Source: Neopestalotiopsis rosae (lineage: Eukaryota; Ascomycota; Sordariomycetes; Amphisphaeriales; Sporocadaceae). Taken from it: a stretch of 64,000 nt of DNA. The stretch is taken from NCBI GenBank assembly GCA_023078685.1, contig JALGAS010000001.1:5890001-5954000 (forward strand), written 5' to 3'. The position numbers and the translations under genes were made by a program. Of the stretch, positions 1 to 13,301 are shown piece after piece. The stretch's first letter is position 1. The number at the start of each line of letters is the position of its first letter. The notes below the pieces were generated by a model. It searched no databases and was not told where the DNA came from. It was given only the letters and a program-made list of their open reading frames with translations.

Positions 1-470
1 CTCCATGAATCGTGTGGTCGGAGGTCGCCAGCTTGAGTTTGGAATGGGGAAGACCGGCGCCAGCTGGCTAATGCGACTGGCGAACGCTGCTGACTGCACC
101 ACTGGCTTGACCGGCTGTTCCTGATAGTATGGCAGCGGACGCCCCCAGTAAAAAATCTCACATCACAAGCGCGTTTTTTTCGCATTACAGGTTATTAGTC
201 ACTGTGCAAGGGAGCTGCCAGTTTAATTGCTTGCTTGCATGACGTGTTTTTCCGAGCTCCACGGTCAGTTGCCGCCAGTAACCAATAAACGCTGCGACTT
301 GAGATTTCGCCGCCTCTGAATTCAATGCAAGAGCGAACCGGAGCGCTGGGACCAAAAGAACTTCTGTGATTCCCTCACTCACCACCCTCGACAACCTGAC
401 CTCATTTATAAAAGCCTACACCCTTCGATTCTGGTCGCTTCGGCCAATGGATCCCGACGACATCTAAAAC
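1..470. other. Intergenic leader upstream of FZO1
   Basis: No convincing coding frame is seen. The right end is the promoter and 5' leader of the mitofusin gene that starts at 471. Confidence 0.6.
407..413 (+). promoter_or_regulatory. TATA-like box of the FZO1 gene
   Basis: A TATAAAA heptamer lies about 60 bp upstream of the ATG at 471 and is followed by a pyrimidine-containing leader. Its position fits a fungal core promoter, but function is inferred from the motif alone. Confidence 0.4.
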
Positions 471-3321
471 ATGAGTCAAGAGTATTACCCACGAAAGGGC
501 AAAGGCCCCAGCGACGCGCGCGACGACGACGATAATGAACAGGCGGAACAATATGGCGCCACCGACTCAAACACCACCAACGGAACGCCGGGTTACATGC
601 AGGTCGGCTCGGGCTCGACGTCGCAACATGCTGCGAGATTGCAAGAACTGCTAGAGCAGGATTCGGGTTATGGAGGTAGCATCATGGATGGCAGCTCTGG
701 TTCAAGAAAGTTTCCAACTCTGGGCTCGCCGCGGACCGATCCCAGCTTTGGCGACAATCCCATCCTCGCTGCAACAGCGCACACCGAGACCGACCGCCGT
801 GCTCAGGACGCGACAATCCACCAGCTATGGTACAACCAGCAAAGACTCAAGCTCGGCCGTTCCATCAACAAGGTTGTCGAGCTTCTCAAGGGCTTGCAGG
901 ATTTGAACGTCACTTGGCCCGCCCATTATCCCTCTGTTCAGAGGGCTGAGAGCACTGTGCCCACAAGTCAACGAGATCGGCGACCTTCTTCTTCTGGAAG
1001 ACCCAACTTTCACCATACACAGTCCATGTCTGGCGAGCCTTCGAGCTCTCGCGCTTTTCCGCCTCTGCGACGATCCATGACGAGTTTCAACGATCACGAT
1101 GCTGGCGAATCAAGCAAGGATGCGGAATCAAGAAGCGTCGCAGAACCACGTCTGGTGTCGCCCCAGATTGCCCAAGAATTCTCGATCCTGAAGCTTGATC
1201 TCAAGTTGGGTGCACTGCACCAGACAGAATTGGTCCACTCGCTCGAAAAGGGATCCATCGCTGCGCTTCTTGATGGAAAGATTAGTTCAAGTATCAAGCA
1301 CCTCCAGTCGCTGCGAGAAAGAATTGATGATACATCCAGCAAGGTCCTGATCACTGGAGATTTGAATGCTGGAAAATCAACCTTCTGTAACGCGCTGCTG
1401 CGCCGAAAGGTCCTACCGGAGGATCAGCAGCCTTGTACAAGTATCTTTTGCGAGGTTCTTGATGCTGCGAGGGAGAACGGTGGTGTTGAGGAAGTTCATG
1501 CGGTGCACAAGAATGCCACTTACAACCGCCATGACGAATCGACCTACGATGTGTTTTCCCTCCAGCAGCTCGAGGACATTGTGGTGGACAACACCAACTA
1601 CATGCTATGCAAAGTCTATGTTCGCGACGTGCGAACACTCGACGAATCGCTTCTTACGAATGGTGTTGTTGATATCGCCTTGATTGATGCGCCTGGTCTC
1701 AACTCGGACACGACCAAGACAACCGCTGTTTTTGCTCGCCAAGAAGAAATCGACGTGGTTGTATTCGTGGTATCTGCGGCCAATCACTTCACTATGACAG
1801 CAAAGGAGTTCATTTGGGCAGCAGCGGCCGAGAAGGCGTATCTGTTCATCGTGGTGAACGGCTTCGACGGAATCAAAGCCAAGGAACGATGCCAGAAGAT
1901 GATCCTCGATCAAGTCAGTGGCCTCAGCCCCCGGACCTTCAAGGAGTCTTCCGAGCTGGTCCACTTTGTCTCGAGTAACGCGGTCCCTACGGCGCCGCCT
2001 CCTGGCGGTCCTGATGGTAGTGGTAGTGGAAGCTCGAGTGGAGGAGGCGGCGGCGATGACCCCGACAGCGATCCAAAGGGCAAGGGTAAAGATAAGGAAA
2101 AGATTGCCGACTTTGAGAAACTCGAGCAATCTCTGCGCAGATTTGTCCTGGAAAAGCGAGCACGATCCAAACTTGCCCCTGCCAAGACATACTTGACAAA
2201 TATCCTCAATGACGTTAATGTCCTTGCTACCGTCAACTCGGAAATGGCCCAGAATGAATTGGACAGAGTGGTCCACGAGCTTGAGGAAATTGAACCCCAA
2301 CTGGATGCATCAAGAAAGGCCAAGTTGGAGGTTAGCGACGAGATTGACAGAACCATCGAAGAGACATGCAAGGACATTTATGACCACACCAGAAATGCCC
2401 TGAACCGCGCTCTTGTTGATGCCGGCGAAAACAACCTGGGCGTTCCTTACTCTGGTATCTTCAATGCTTTCCAGTATGCCGAGGAGCTCAAGGAAGCCAT
2501 GTTGTCTGAAATCCAAGAAGCTGTCAGCGTGTGCGAAGAGACTGCCAGAACCAAGACCGTTGATGGCGTTGAGAGCATCAAGCAATTGGGTGTCCGCCAT
2601 CTCGGCGACGAGTACCAGGACCTCAACTTCCGCTCTGACGTCATGTTCCGACGACGTCGCGATGCTCTGGCGAAGCAAATTGACATTCCCACAGAATTCA
2701 CGGATTTTGTCGATTGGTCAACTTTGATGCAGCGTCAAGAGAAGGTTGCTGGCACCGGAATGGCCCTAACCGTAGCAACAGCTCTTGGAAGTCGAATGAT
2801 CGGTGGCTCTAGTTGGTTGGATCATACCATGAGCGCAGCAAGAGTCCTTGGCAACGACAACCTTCGCCGACTGATTGTTCCTGGCCTGATCGTAGCAAGT
2901 AAGTTCATTCCATCCCCAGCTAGCGGCCTCAGCTGGTGAGCTAATCGAATTCACAGTTATGGGTGCCGCCGCATACGTGCTACAGCAGATTCCGCAATCC
3001 TTGCCTCACCGACTGTCAAGCAAGATAGCAGCACAGTTGGAGGCCATTGACTACACCCACACCAACAGTGCTCGCATTTCCAGCTCTGTACGCAAGGTCC
3101 TGCGGTTCCCTGCCGACAACCTTCGTGTTGGTCTGCAGCGCTCAGTTGAACAGCTTGGCGCTCGCCGGGACGAGACTCTCAAGACCAAGGGTGAGAGTGA
3201 GGTTGCACTGAAGTACTTCAGCAACCTCGTTCGTGAAAGCTCGGCACAGCGCAGAGTAGTCGAAGAAGTTGACCTCGAAGCTCACCCCCAAGGCCCTATT
3301 CCCGGCATGACGATTTCCTAA
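471..3321 (+). CDS. FZO1: FZO1-like mitochondrial outer-membrane fusion GTPase (mitofusin)
   Basis: This is a dynamin-related GTPase that fuses mitochondrial outer membranes. Exons are 471-2898 and 2957-3321. The intron has a GTAAGT donor and CACAG acceptor, and splicing restores one frame of 930 residues, close to the length of fungal Fzo1. The N-terminus is long, polar and low-complexity. The GTPase domain shows P-loop TGDLNAGKST near residue 295 and the switch-II motif DAPGLNSD near 408. A Gly/Ser/Asp-rich insert follows around residues 505-540, then heptad-rich coiled-coil segments. Two closely spaced hydrophobic segments near residues 765-840 fit the membrane anchor; the intron falls in the second one. 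The last about 100 residues are the C-terminal heptad region. The unspliced frame would stop at 2939 inside the second membrane segment, which supports the intron. No neighbour is functionally linked. Confidence 0.93.
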
Positions 3322-4666
3322 ACAAAACCTTCTCCTTGTTATAGTAAAACTAAAAGACCGCATATCAACGGCGTACGGATGATTCCTATCTCGCGACATA
3401 CCACTTTGTTTTTGGGGAAGATAGTTTGGCTTGTTGTTCTTTTTGGTAGCAGTCACAGCCCCTCAGAAAGCTAACATGGACAACACATTCAAAATAGTGT
3501 TGAATGTTTCGAAGCCAATGGACGAAACCCTGCTCAATTCACTTCTGTTCCTAATTAGGGTCTTGTAAGGAGAAAAATAGGCTGGATGACAAATTCATGA
3601 TATATGAATATCTTCATAAAAGAATGACTACATTATAGTGTGTCTGCATTAATTAGTGTGAGATGTATAATATGAGTTAAGAGCATGTTGACGACTACAT
3701 TACCCACATTGCCTGACCTCAATCTGAGCAGTAGCGCATTTGTGAGTAGAAGCAAATCCATGGCTCGTGCTGTATCCGTGAGAGATGTGAAGTCATTGCC
3801 TTGAAACCTTTTCACAGAAAAGAGATATCATTAGCTGTATTTACAGCATAAGATAGCGAAGCACATTGATTCAATGTGTGATAGTAAAGACGAAGGCAAG
3901 GGCGTAACATGATCGTGCTATGTAGAACTTACTGCTGTTTACCTACATCGTTGTGGACCTTGTCAATGGAATATTGACCATGACATTTGACGGCTACACT
4001 CGAGGTAAACAGCAAGTCCTTGATAGTATTATACCGCTCTAAAAACCGCCAGTTTACCGGGATTTGGACAGCATCACGTTGTTGCCAATACAGGAAATGA
4101 AAAAAGCTGTTCCTTCCTTGCCCAACTTCACTACAGCTCTATATTAAATCTCACTTTTGAGAGAATCGTCCTTCAACGACCAACCATCCATCAAGTGCCA
4201 ATTTCGTCACAAATTGACGTTCCTGCAATTGAAGTCTCCAGCAATATCAAACTCAACAATTCAGTTCTTTCCATCTTTCATCCGCCTTCCTTCTGGCCCG
4301 GTTTCTTCAACAATCAAATTTGCAACTTGAAGTCCTTGACAATCACAAAGTTCAACAATCCACCTCTTCAGCATCTTTCCACATTTCTATTCAATATCTC
4401 AAACAATCAATTTCTGCGACTTCCTCAACTTCAATAATATTCGCAAAATTACAACAATCCTTTCCTGACCACTGTGTTCAACACAAGGCACAATCCAGGA
4501 GTCACTATATTAGCAGCAGTTTTCTTCCAGAGAAAGCAATCACTTCAAGTCCTTCCATCAACACTCTTTTCAGGTTGGTATTCACCTGTCTTGCAATTAC
4601 CTCTACTTCTACGCTTGTTCCTTTTGGTAGCTGTCAACTACCATTAACCAGCCCGCCAAGTACACA
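3322..4666. other. Intergenic region and 5' leader of the TAF14-like gene
   Basis: 3322-4130 shows no gene I can support. From about 4160 to 4666 the + strand is C/T/A-rich with repeated CAA and CTTC words and little G, typical of an unstructured fungal 5' UTR. A TATA-like TATATTAAA lies near 4140. The short open frames here look like accidental leader ORFs. Confidence 0.45.
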
Positions 4667-4811
4667 GTAAGTGTTATACTCTCGCTTCTCCACTTCCTAT
4701 GGGCAAGACGACTGGACGGACCCGACTCTGGGGAAGGAAGGCACGCTAAACTGGATTCCCGCAGTCAGATCCCCACAGTTTGCGCTAGACGTTTCCAACC
4801 AATCAAAGCAG
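4667..4811 (+). other. Probable 5' UTR intron of the TAF14-like gene
   Basis: A strong donor (ACA|GTAAGT) at 4667 and an acceptor (AAGCAG) at 4811 sit immediately before the ATG at 4814. A CTAAAC word that could serve as branch site lies in between. This is inferred from consensus only. Confidence 0.4.
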
Positions 4812-4813
4812 CC

Positions 4814-6062
4814 ATGGCACCGGTCGACCGTGACTACGGCGGCGAGGCGGCTGGCAGTGCTGGTCTGCACGGCGAGCTGGCCTGGGACGGACCTCCCAGA
4901 CGTTCAACTCGTGAAAGAACCAACACCTCATTTCTTGCCGTCGAGCTCCCCGAGCACCACACTCGCAAGCCCAGACAAGGCCAGAAGCGCAAGAGAAAGG
5001 TTGCCGACGAGAACGAGGACGCCAACGAAGAGCTAGCCACGATGCAGATCGAAGTAAGTGGCCCACAATCCCTCGTGTCGCGCACGCGCCCTTGGCGCGT
5101 GAATGAAGTTATCGCGATCCTCTTTGCGCACTCAAGTCCGCTGACATCATTGCGCCTCCACAGCGGAAGGTCAAGCTCGTTACCGAGCAAAAGAACATGT
5201 GAGTATACAGAGTCAAGCCATCAATACACATACGTGCGGTCGTGCGACGAATTACCATGCGCAGTCGACTTCATCTTGGGCGCAAAGACTAATGCTGCTC
5301 AACCCTCTAGTGACAAAGAGTCGCCTGTTCCCGAGTTTCCCATGAAGGAATGGAGCGTCAAGATCTACATGCTTGATCAGGATGGCAATGAGAAGCCTGC
5401 CACTGCCTTCAACAAGGTTACCTACAACCTTCACCCTTCGTTCGAGAACCCGAGTCAGAGTGAGTTGCTGTACCGTCGCCCACGATTGCGCCCAAATTGA
5501 TACTAATATACCACCTCAGCTTTCACCGAGCCCCCTTACATTTGCAAGAATGAGGGTTGGGGTGAATTCGAAATGTCCATCGACATGTACACCACCGAGA
5601 AGACCAAGGCCACAGTCTATCACGACCTGAACTTCCAGAAGCCGCGCTACGAGATTATCCAGACTATCCAGATCAAGAACCCTTCGCAGGCCCTGCTGCA
5701 GATCCTGCGCGAGACTGGCCCGGTTGCCAGCGATGATGACCCCAAGCTTGCCAAGGCTCGCAAGGCAAATGACGGCAAGAAGAGAAAGGCTGGCTACGAC
5801 TTCGAGAAGATGGCCGATGGACTCACCAAGCTTGGCGAGGACGAATTGCTCCACGTCATCCAGCTCATTCACGACCACAAGACGGATGATACATACACTA
5901 AGAATGACATGGACAATGGCGAATTCTCGGTTGATCTCTTCACCTTGCCCGATCATCTCGCCCGGCTGATTTGGGATTTCCTTGTAATTACATCCTCGCA
6001 TTTCCACTCCTGATCGGTTGCTGACAACAATTTAGCTGGAGCAGAAGCTTGTCTCTGCATAG
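4814..6062 (+). CDS. TAF14: TAF14-like YEATS-domain transcription/chromatin protein
   Basis: YEATS proteins of this type bind acylated histone lysines and are shared by TFIID, TFIIF and chromatin-remodelling complexes. Five exons fit with matching phases: 4814-5053, 5164-5198, 5311-5459, 5520-5983 and 6036-6062, giving about 304 residues. The YEATS fold is recognisable from RKVKLVTEQ, through EWSVKIYMLD and VTYNLHPSF, to EGWGEFEM. A C-terminal helical extra-terminal-like domain follows, starting at YDFEKMADGL and ending with the short last exon DFLLEQKLVSA. The first exon adds about 80 basic and acidic residues before the YEATS domain, whereas yeast Taf14 starts almost at the domain. The start may therefore be the later in-frame ATG at 5042, or the extension may be real. 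Confidence 0.88.
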
Positions 6063-8857
6063 GACTGCAGTATTCGGGTTTCAATCGAGCAGTAGGAGTG
6101 ATAACGGGATGTTTCTTTGTTTCTGCATTGCGGGGCGTTTATTAAATGGTCAAAAGTCAAATGATCCGGCGGTTATTTCCGAGTTGACTTGGGCGAGCCA
6201 GTGGGGTTCGGAAGCTTGGGAGACTGGTGATTCGGATGCGTATGGGAATGGCCCGAGTCTGCCTTCAGACAGACTACAAGGCAACTCGGCTGTGGTGGTT
6301 TGTTTTATTCTGTTTCTGCCTTGGCCGTTGCCTGTTCCGTCGACCGTCCTGCTCGATGAATTCCTTCGGTGATGACAAGCACAGAGACAAGCTTTAATTG
6401 ATGCAAGGACAGCGGCAATGATGATGACTCGGGAGTTCGAACGCGATTCCTTGAAATGGGGGCTAGTGGGCGAGGTTTCGATCGATCGACACATGGATAC
6501 CCAGCAAATAACTGAATGGGGAACTTCGATACTATATCGCAATGCATTATGATTTGAGGATAAAAGACTTTGCTACATGTGTAATGGGTTTTTGGACAGA
6601 TACCAAATTGGGTGACCATTTACAGAAGAGTGATCGAGTTGTATGACTGTGCTATAAAACATACACGACATATATGCATGAATGACTGATGAGTAACATA
6701 TAACATTGCACCGTGTCATGCAACGCCTGCATCCCAGACTGGCGTAGTTATAGGACGGTTGAGCTATGATACTGGGCAGACTATCAGGATGAGGAGCGTT
6801 ATACATTTTCAACTACGTATATGCCGAATAGCAGCTGTTACCTATGCACTGATCAAATGAGTATTCAAGGCATGCTTTGCCATATTTGTACAACTGTCAT
6901 TCCACATGATCATGTTCAAAACATTGCGTCTGTTATGAGGCGTCCATGGACCGTTTGAGAAGTGCCTTAGTCGAAGCAGCACAGAAAGTGGCTGGACGAA
7001 TGATGGCGCTGAGAATAAGCGTGGTGGCACCCAAAGAGGCAAGCGGGCCTCACACCTTGCCTTCACCGCCATCCTTGGCTTGTACAATGTGGGAAAAGAT
7101 AAGACGGATAGGGAAGAAAAAGCAATAGACAGGATTCAAGGAGAGCTGCCCTGCCCTAATAAGCGCGTCTGTACGTTTGTAGCGAAAATACTATGTACTA
7201 GAACATCTCCAATCAAGCTGGGGCCGGACCATGGCAGCTCAGATGGAAGGTCCCGAGGTCAGCAGTTGTTGGTACATTACATTGTAATTTACGGCAGCGC
7301 CTCTCCGCCTTCCCCGGCGTGCTGAAGCGCCAGACCGGACATTTCGGTTAGCGGGCCCTCGTGACTTCACCTTCCTGCTTCAGCATACGGTGAGACGAGG
7401 TGAGCATGATAGGCGCCAGATGTGTGTCAAGAAAATGTCTAGAAGACTTTTTTCAGCCATTTTCTTACAAATCCCAAGATGCAGCTAAGACGAGAAGAGA
7501 AATCCAATTGCTAATCTAGCCCGTCAAAGTATGCAACACGAGAATACATTGTCGGTTAGAATATGGTAGGTTCTTGGAAGAAGCCTCGGAAGCCACATGA
7601 TCACGATATATGCTGTGCTCCGGGTGCAAGGGTAAGGGCAATCAGGTATCGAGCGCGAGAACAACTGCACTTTTCTTTTTCTCGATAGACATTTTTTTGC
7701 GTAAAACGTGTTCATTCTTTTGGCCTTCTAGAATCAACCACCACATCTCGCAGCCAATCCCAACGGTCCTCCAGCGCGGGGAATCCCCCCCAAAACGCAC
7801 ATCATCGTTTGCTTGCCTCATTGTACTGGCATCACGCTATCGGCACTTATACCTGTTTCGTTTTCAGGGTGATACCCTTTCTTTCTCTGATTTGGTGAAA
7901 CGAGCACCAACCAACGTCGAGGGAAACTAGCATTCCCACCAAAGTTGACCTTTGCGCCTATGATACGCCGTATCAAAAGCTGACAATTGCATTGTCGAGA
8001 TCCGGGGCTAGTTACATGGGCCGTCCTCAGCTGACCTGTCAATCCATTAGTGATTGGGATCTTCCGAACGGCCCGTACTCGATCGACAATCACCTTTGTG
8101 ATATTATTGTCTTTTCGAGTGTCACGGAAACTCGGAGCGCCAAGAGCATTGTGTATTGCTTGCCAGACTGCCAAAAGCAGTACCGCCGGTTCATGCAACC
8201 TTCCATAGCGCTGGTTACCATATCCAGACCAAAAAAAGTCCAGACGCCAGGTACTTAGTCTGTGGCCCACAGCAGACGAATACAGCAGACAGTAGGTATA
8301 CCGTTCGTTATTATCAGGACAGGTAATGGCTCAATGACAGTCTACGTCTGACTGTACTGTTCAGGATTCGCCCTCATCTCACCGAGGCTCTCACACAAGT
8401 GCCACAAGCTACATACATACATACATACGCGCTTGTTCAGTGTTGGTATCCCGGAGCTTTTCTTTTACTAGTTGCAGACAATAAAAGTTTGGTTGGCTCG
8501 GCCCTGCCCTGGAGCCTGCTGCAATAAGGACGTGCAGGCAGCCGCAAATCAAACCGTGGAGGCCTGGCTGGGCGGCTTACTTGGCACTCCTGATAGGGAC
8601 GTTGCTTTGGTCCCCCAAGTCCCCTTGGTTCAGAACCCCGCAATCCACCACCACCGACCCGATCGACCTAGCTCTCATAAACTGGCCGGTGTCCCACTCG
8701 ACTCAGTTCCAAAGACATAAGCCCTCAAAACCCGTCTCAAGCCGAAGCGCATCGCATCCTCCTCCAGGTGGGGTGGTATCGAACCACCAAGAACCGCCCT
8801 CGAGCAAGTAATTGCCCAGGTATTTGCTATTGATTTGAGACGGGCCTTCAGGGCTCA
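6063..8857. other. Long intergenic region upstream of the Zn2Cys6 gene
   Basis: No coding frame here has recognisable domain content or fungal codon periodicity that I can see. The right third (about 8450-8857) is probably the promoter and leader of the regulator gene. A short CATA tetranucleotide run lies near 8411-8428. Confidence 0.5.
8411..8428. repeat. (CATA)n microsatellite
   Basis: About four tandem CATA units are visible in the intergenic region about 440 bp upstream of the Zn2Cys6 start. It is a minor simple repeat. Confidence 0.7.
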
Positions 8858-11800
8858 GTGCCCCCGGCGGTGACCATGTCCCAGTACGCCGTCACTGCTG
8901 CTGCTGCTGCCACCGCTGGCTCCAATACCGCGTCAGATTCTGCTCCTCCCGCCCAACAGCAACAGCAGCAGCATTCACCCGGAGAGCAGCAACAATCCCA
9001 ACATCCATCATCGCAGGCAGGGGGGCTACCGAGTGTGCAACACAAGCGAGTATATCAGGCTTGCATCCCGTGCCGACGCAGGAAGGTCCGCTGTGACTTG
9101 GGCAGTGTTGACAACCCCCACGAGCCTCCATGTGTGCGATGCCGAAGAGAAAGTAAAGAGTGCTACTTCAGTGCCACGCGGCGCAAGCGTAAGAACGACG
9201 AAGATGGAGAAGAGGACTATATCATTCGCAATGGTCGCAAGAGACACACTTTGGACGCCTCGCCGCCACCAACATACCACAGGCAATCATTCAGCAGCGT
9301 CCCCTTGACACCAGGAGGCTCTACCGGACGGACACAACCTCTTCGTCGCCCTGAGAATGAGCGGCACGACAGCAAGGGGAGCTTCTCCGATATTGGAGAA
9401 GATGCTAGCGCCCGCTTAGAAAACCTCGAGGCTCAAACAGTCATGAGGAGGGAAGTCTATGGCCCGCACGACGCGTTGGACTTGCTTTACAAGGCCGCAA
9501 CCGACCATCCACATGCGCACACCCCAACGGAAAGTGTTCCGACATCTACTTCTGTGCAAACAAAACCACAGATCCAAGCGCCTAGTCGCCCACCACAGAC
9601 TGCTCCCAACGGCCGATCCACTGCGCGCAGAGACGTACGATCCGCTGAACCTATCGATCCGCGGCTGCTGCCTGCAGCAAATACTCGGGAGGCTGAAAAG
9701 GCTGAGATTGAAAGGAGGGTCGATGTAAGCCATGAAGAGGGCTACGAAGATGCCCTTAAGGCTTGGGGCAGATTCCGTTTTGTGAGAGCAGGCTGGTTCA
9801 CACGAGAAGAAGCAGTCAAATACGTCACGTAGTAAGTCATGGCAAGCCTCCACACCTGTATGCTGCATTACTAATATATCGATATAGCTACTACGAATTC
9901 TTGTCGCCAATGACTCCTATATCACCACCCACTTACCGCCATCCTGCATCACATCCTATACTTCTGACCGAGGAGCCCATCTTGACGGTTACACTACTGA
10001 CAATCGCTTCGAGATATTATCAGATCACTACAACCGGTGGTCATTGCCGCTCACATGCCATTCATGAGGAGCTCTGGAGGTATCTGCGGCGCATGATTGA
10101 GCGATGTTTGTGGGGCCAGGAAGCCTTTGGTGGTGGCTTCTGTGGTTCGGGGGCGGCAAATCAAACCTCGAGCACCGCACCCGAGCGAGGTCTCAGAAAA
10201 GGGAGTCTACGCACCCTTGGAACCATTGAGTCCTTCATGATTTTGACGGAGTGGCATCCCCGAGCACTTCATTTTCCGCCAGAGGAAGCCATCGATGAGC
10301 TGATGCTCCCAACCTATGACGATCAATCGCTCCTGGACGCCGAAGAGGAGGGAAACCGACATACCGCGAACCATATTCCTGGTGGCGGTCGGAGAATTGA
10401 GGGCTGGCTTGAACCTGCATGGAGAAGTGATCGTATGTGCTGGATGCTATTGAGCACTGCCATGGCTCTTGCCTACGAGCTGGGAGTGTTTGACAACATT
10501 GACGTCGTTCTTGCTGAGATCACTCGACCGGAGTACGAAGATGAAGGATATCGTCTACGTGCGACAAGAATCAAGCGCCTGCTTATGATCTACCTCACAC
10601 AACTCGCTGGCAGGCTCGGCTGGACAAACATGGTACCTGAGAGTATTCGGACGACGGATCCCTATCATTCTGGTGTCCGACGACCGAATTCGCACGAGGG
10701 CAACACGCCAGGCACGAACGTTTCCAATCTTTCCAATATCAACTACGTTCCAGACATTGAGCTCGATGACCAAATAATTCATTGCTGGGTTGGAATCAGC
10801 ACTGCGATGCACAATGGCAATCAAAAGCTCTTCCGGTCGCATAAACACACAACTCACATCATCCAAAGTGGAGAGTACACGACAGAGCTGCAAAAGTTCC
10901 AACCCATCTTGAAAGAGTGGTGGAAAACGTTTGAGCAAATTCGAATGCCCACCTTCATACGGCACATTCTCACTATTGAGTACGAATATGTTCGAATTTA
11001 CGTCAACTCGCTAGCTCTTCAGGCCGTCGTGGAGAGATCCACAGCCAATGCTGGCAATCCGCACAATACCTTGGCCAACTTCAACAGTACAATGGGTCTG
11101 GCCCCGACCCAAACACAAACACAAAACCTCTTGGGCGCTCTACCTCTTGGCACCCTCGGTGGATTCGGTGCTGAAGACCAAGAGTTCATCAAGGAAGTCG
11201 TGAATGGCTGCCGTAACTTGCTCAGGACCGTGGTTGATGGCCTCTTGCCTGGAGGGTATCTCAAGCATGCTCCGGTCCGCACGTATTTCCGAATCATCAG
11301 TGGAGCCATGTTTCTACTCAAAACATTTGCCTTGGGTGCTCCGAGATCTGATGTAGAGCTGAGTATCTCTCTCATGGACCGCACTGTAGCCGCATTGAGA
11401 GACTGTGTGGTTGATGACGTACACTTGGGAACTCGTTTTGGTGATCTTCTAGAATCCCTCACTCATCGTCTAAGGGTACGGTTCAAGCACGCTCCCACAA
11501 ACGGCGTTGGCGAAACTAGCAAGGCTGCCAGCGTCAATGGGCAGAGCAATGGCACGGAAAATGGATATGCAGAGCATGCCATGAAGCTGAGGGAGGGTCT
11601 TCTTGCTCCAACTGGTGAGTAGTCACATGCTATGTTAATTTGTTTCCTTTTACTAACAAGCAACAGATCGATCAACGACACCTGCTCTTCCAATTTCGGC
11701 GACGCCTTTTGATAATTCTACTGGTGTCTTCCCCTACCCGACCGGATCATCGTCGATCTTTAGGCCCACCACACCGGCAACTGCAGGTGTGGATATACCC

Positions 11801-12013
11801 GCTGTCGCAGACTCCTTGTTTGAGCAGAACGAGTGGAACAACCCAGACGATCAAATGTGGTACCTTCCCACGGGTCCTGGACTCTTCCAAACAGGTGACA
11901 ATGCCAATGTGACCATGACCGACCAGGGTGTGAACATTGGCGGCATGGATCTACTCGACTTTATGACCATGGATGCAGCACATTTTGATTCTCTCAATAC
12001 TGGCCAGTTCTAG
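8858..12013 (+). CDS. Zn2Cys6 fungal-specific transcription factor
   Basis: This is a large DNA-binding regulator with an N-terminal binuclear zinc cluster and a long fungal transcription-factor middle domain. Exons are 8858-9831, 9888-11614 and 11667-12013; phases match and the last intron carries a perfect TACTAAC branch site. The protein is about 1,015 residues. The N-terminus has an Ala run and a polyglutamine tract near residues 28-45. The zinc cluster starts at about residue 68 with [12 protein letters not shown]. Its spacing is C-x2-C-x6-C-x12-C-x2-C-x6-C, with a 12-residue loop longer than usual. A basic stretch TRRKRK follows. The acidic C-terminus contains [10 protein letters not shown], a plausible activation motif. 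The start could be ATG 8858 or ATG 8876. I cannot assign a target pathway. No adjacent gene is clearly co-regulated. Confidence 0.88.
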
Positions 12014-13301
12014 GAAGGCGAACGGCGATAAAAGTTTTGTTGAGCCCGTGATTTTATCTGCATTTGTTGGGCAAGAAGTACAATATTTCATGTAGGCACA
12101 TGCTGTAGTTTCACTTTGCTGTGTATACACAATATATGGCTTGGCATGCCAAATGGTTTTCCGTGTTTGCGTCAAAAGTGTTGACGAACAATGATTCAAG
12201 AAAATATACCCAATTGCGGACCGAATGGTACAAGAGGAAAACTTTCCCGGTTGTCTCAAATTATAGCAATGATTAATAAACAAAAGTTTTTCTCACTTCA
12301 AATTTTCTAGTCATATGTCTCAATTCGACGCATTATCCTACCACATTTTTGATTATCTTTCCCTTGTTTGACCTCGACTTATAAAGCAATTGTCTAGCGT
12401 TCTGGGCTCACTTCACCAGGAATCCTCGGTAGAACGAATGTACAGAGATCTCAGCGACAGGAAACAACAACCGTATTCCACGGAACTATGTCATCAATAT
12501 GACACATGAGAAATGGCGACTTTCTGATCATGAGCACAGATCCTTTCCGTGAGTCTCTTAGATCTCGGAAGTGGCGACGAAGGGCTACGGTTCTCATGAC
12601 GAGCAAAGATGTGAAGGGCAGCAACGACTGAATGTTGCTCACCTTTCACCTTGTGCGCTTGTGGCGTACTTACCCGCGACGGGTGAGTGGTAGGGTGAGG
12701 GAATGGAACATAAAAGGGTAGGCATCTCTCGGCCAGACATGGGGTTTTGTTTACCTTTCTCTCTTCCTACACTCAACTTTCACTTCTGCTCCCGTCACCT
12801 TCTGGGATTCTTCCTGTATCTTACCGAGTCACTCATATCTTCAAAACACCAGACATGTGCCTTCATACCATCCACAATCTCCTGGCCGAAAGGTCTTGTT
12901 CTCTGGTTACAATACGGACACAGCGTACATACCACCACCATCACCAAGCTGCTCTTCCTCCCAAATTTAAAAACATCAAAAATACCCCATACAACAATAC
13001 TGCATGTTTCTACTGGCCTAATTCAATATGTTGGAAAATTCCATAACTTTCCAGGCATCCCTAAACAGGCGGGACGGGCAAGACACAGGCTCAAGTTTGA
13101 CGTTAATCTATCAAAACCACTCCAGCCCCACGATAACACGAGGCGCTCTGTCAACTATCGGCGAACAATACAGCAAACCCAGACCGCAACCTTTGGGTTT
13201 GTTGGCAGCACCGCCTTGACTTTCAGTCCCGTTTCCTCAACGACTGTATCATGGTCGATAAACAGATCGAGTAGAACAAGACCGCCGCTATCGCGATCTA
13301 C
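12014..13301. other. Intergenic region
   Basis: No supported gene. The last about 550 bp are C/T/A-rich and resemble a fungal promoter plus leader for the short gene model starting at 13302; a TATA-like ATAAAAGG sits near 12710. Confidence 0.45.

Noticed and set aside
1605..2300. Long minus-strand frame inside FZO1
   Set aside because: Antisense shadow of a strongly conserved GTPase gene.
4195..4670. Overlapping + strand frames upstream of the TAF14-like gene
   Set aside because: Low-complexity Ser/Thr/Asn/Phe composition typical of translated 5' UTR; no homologous motif and position fits a leader.
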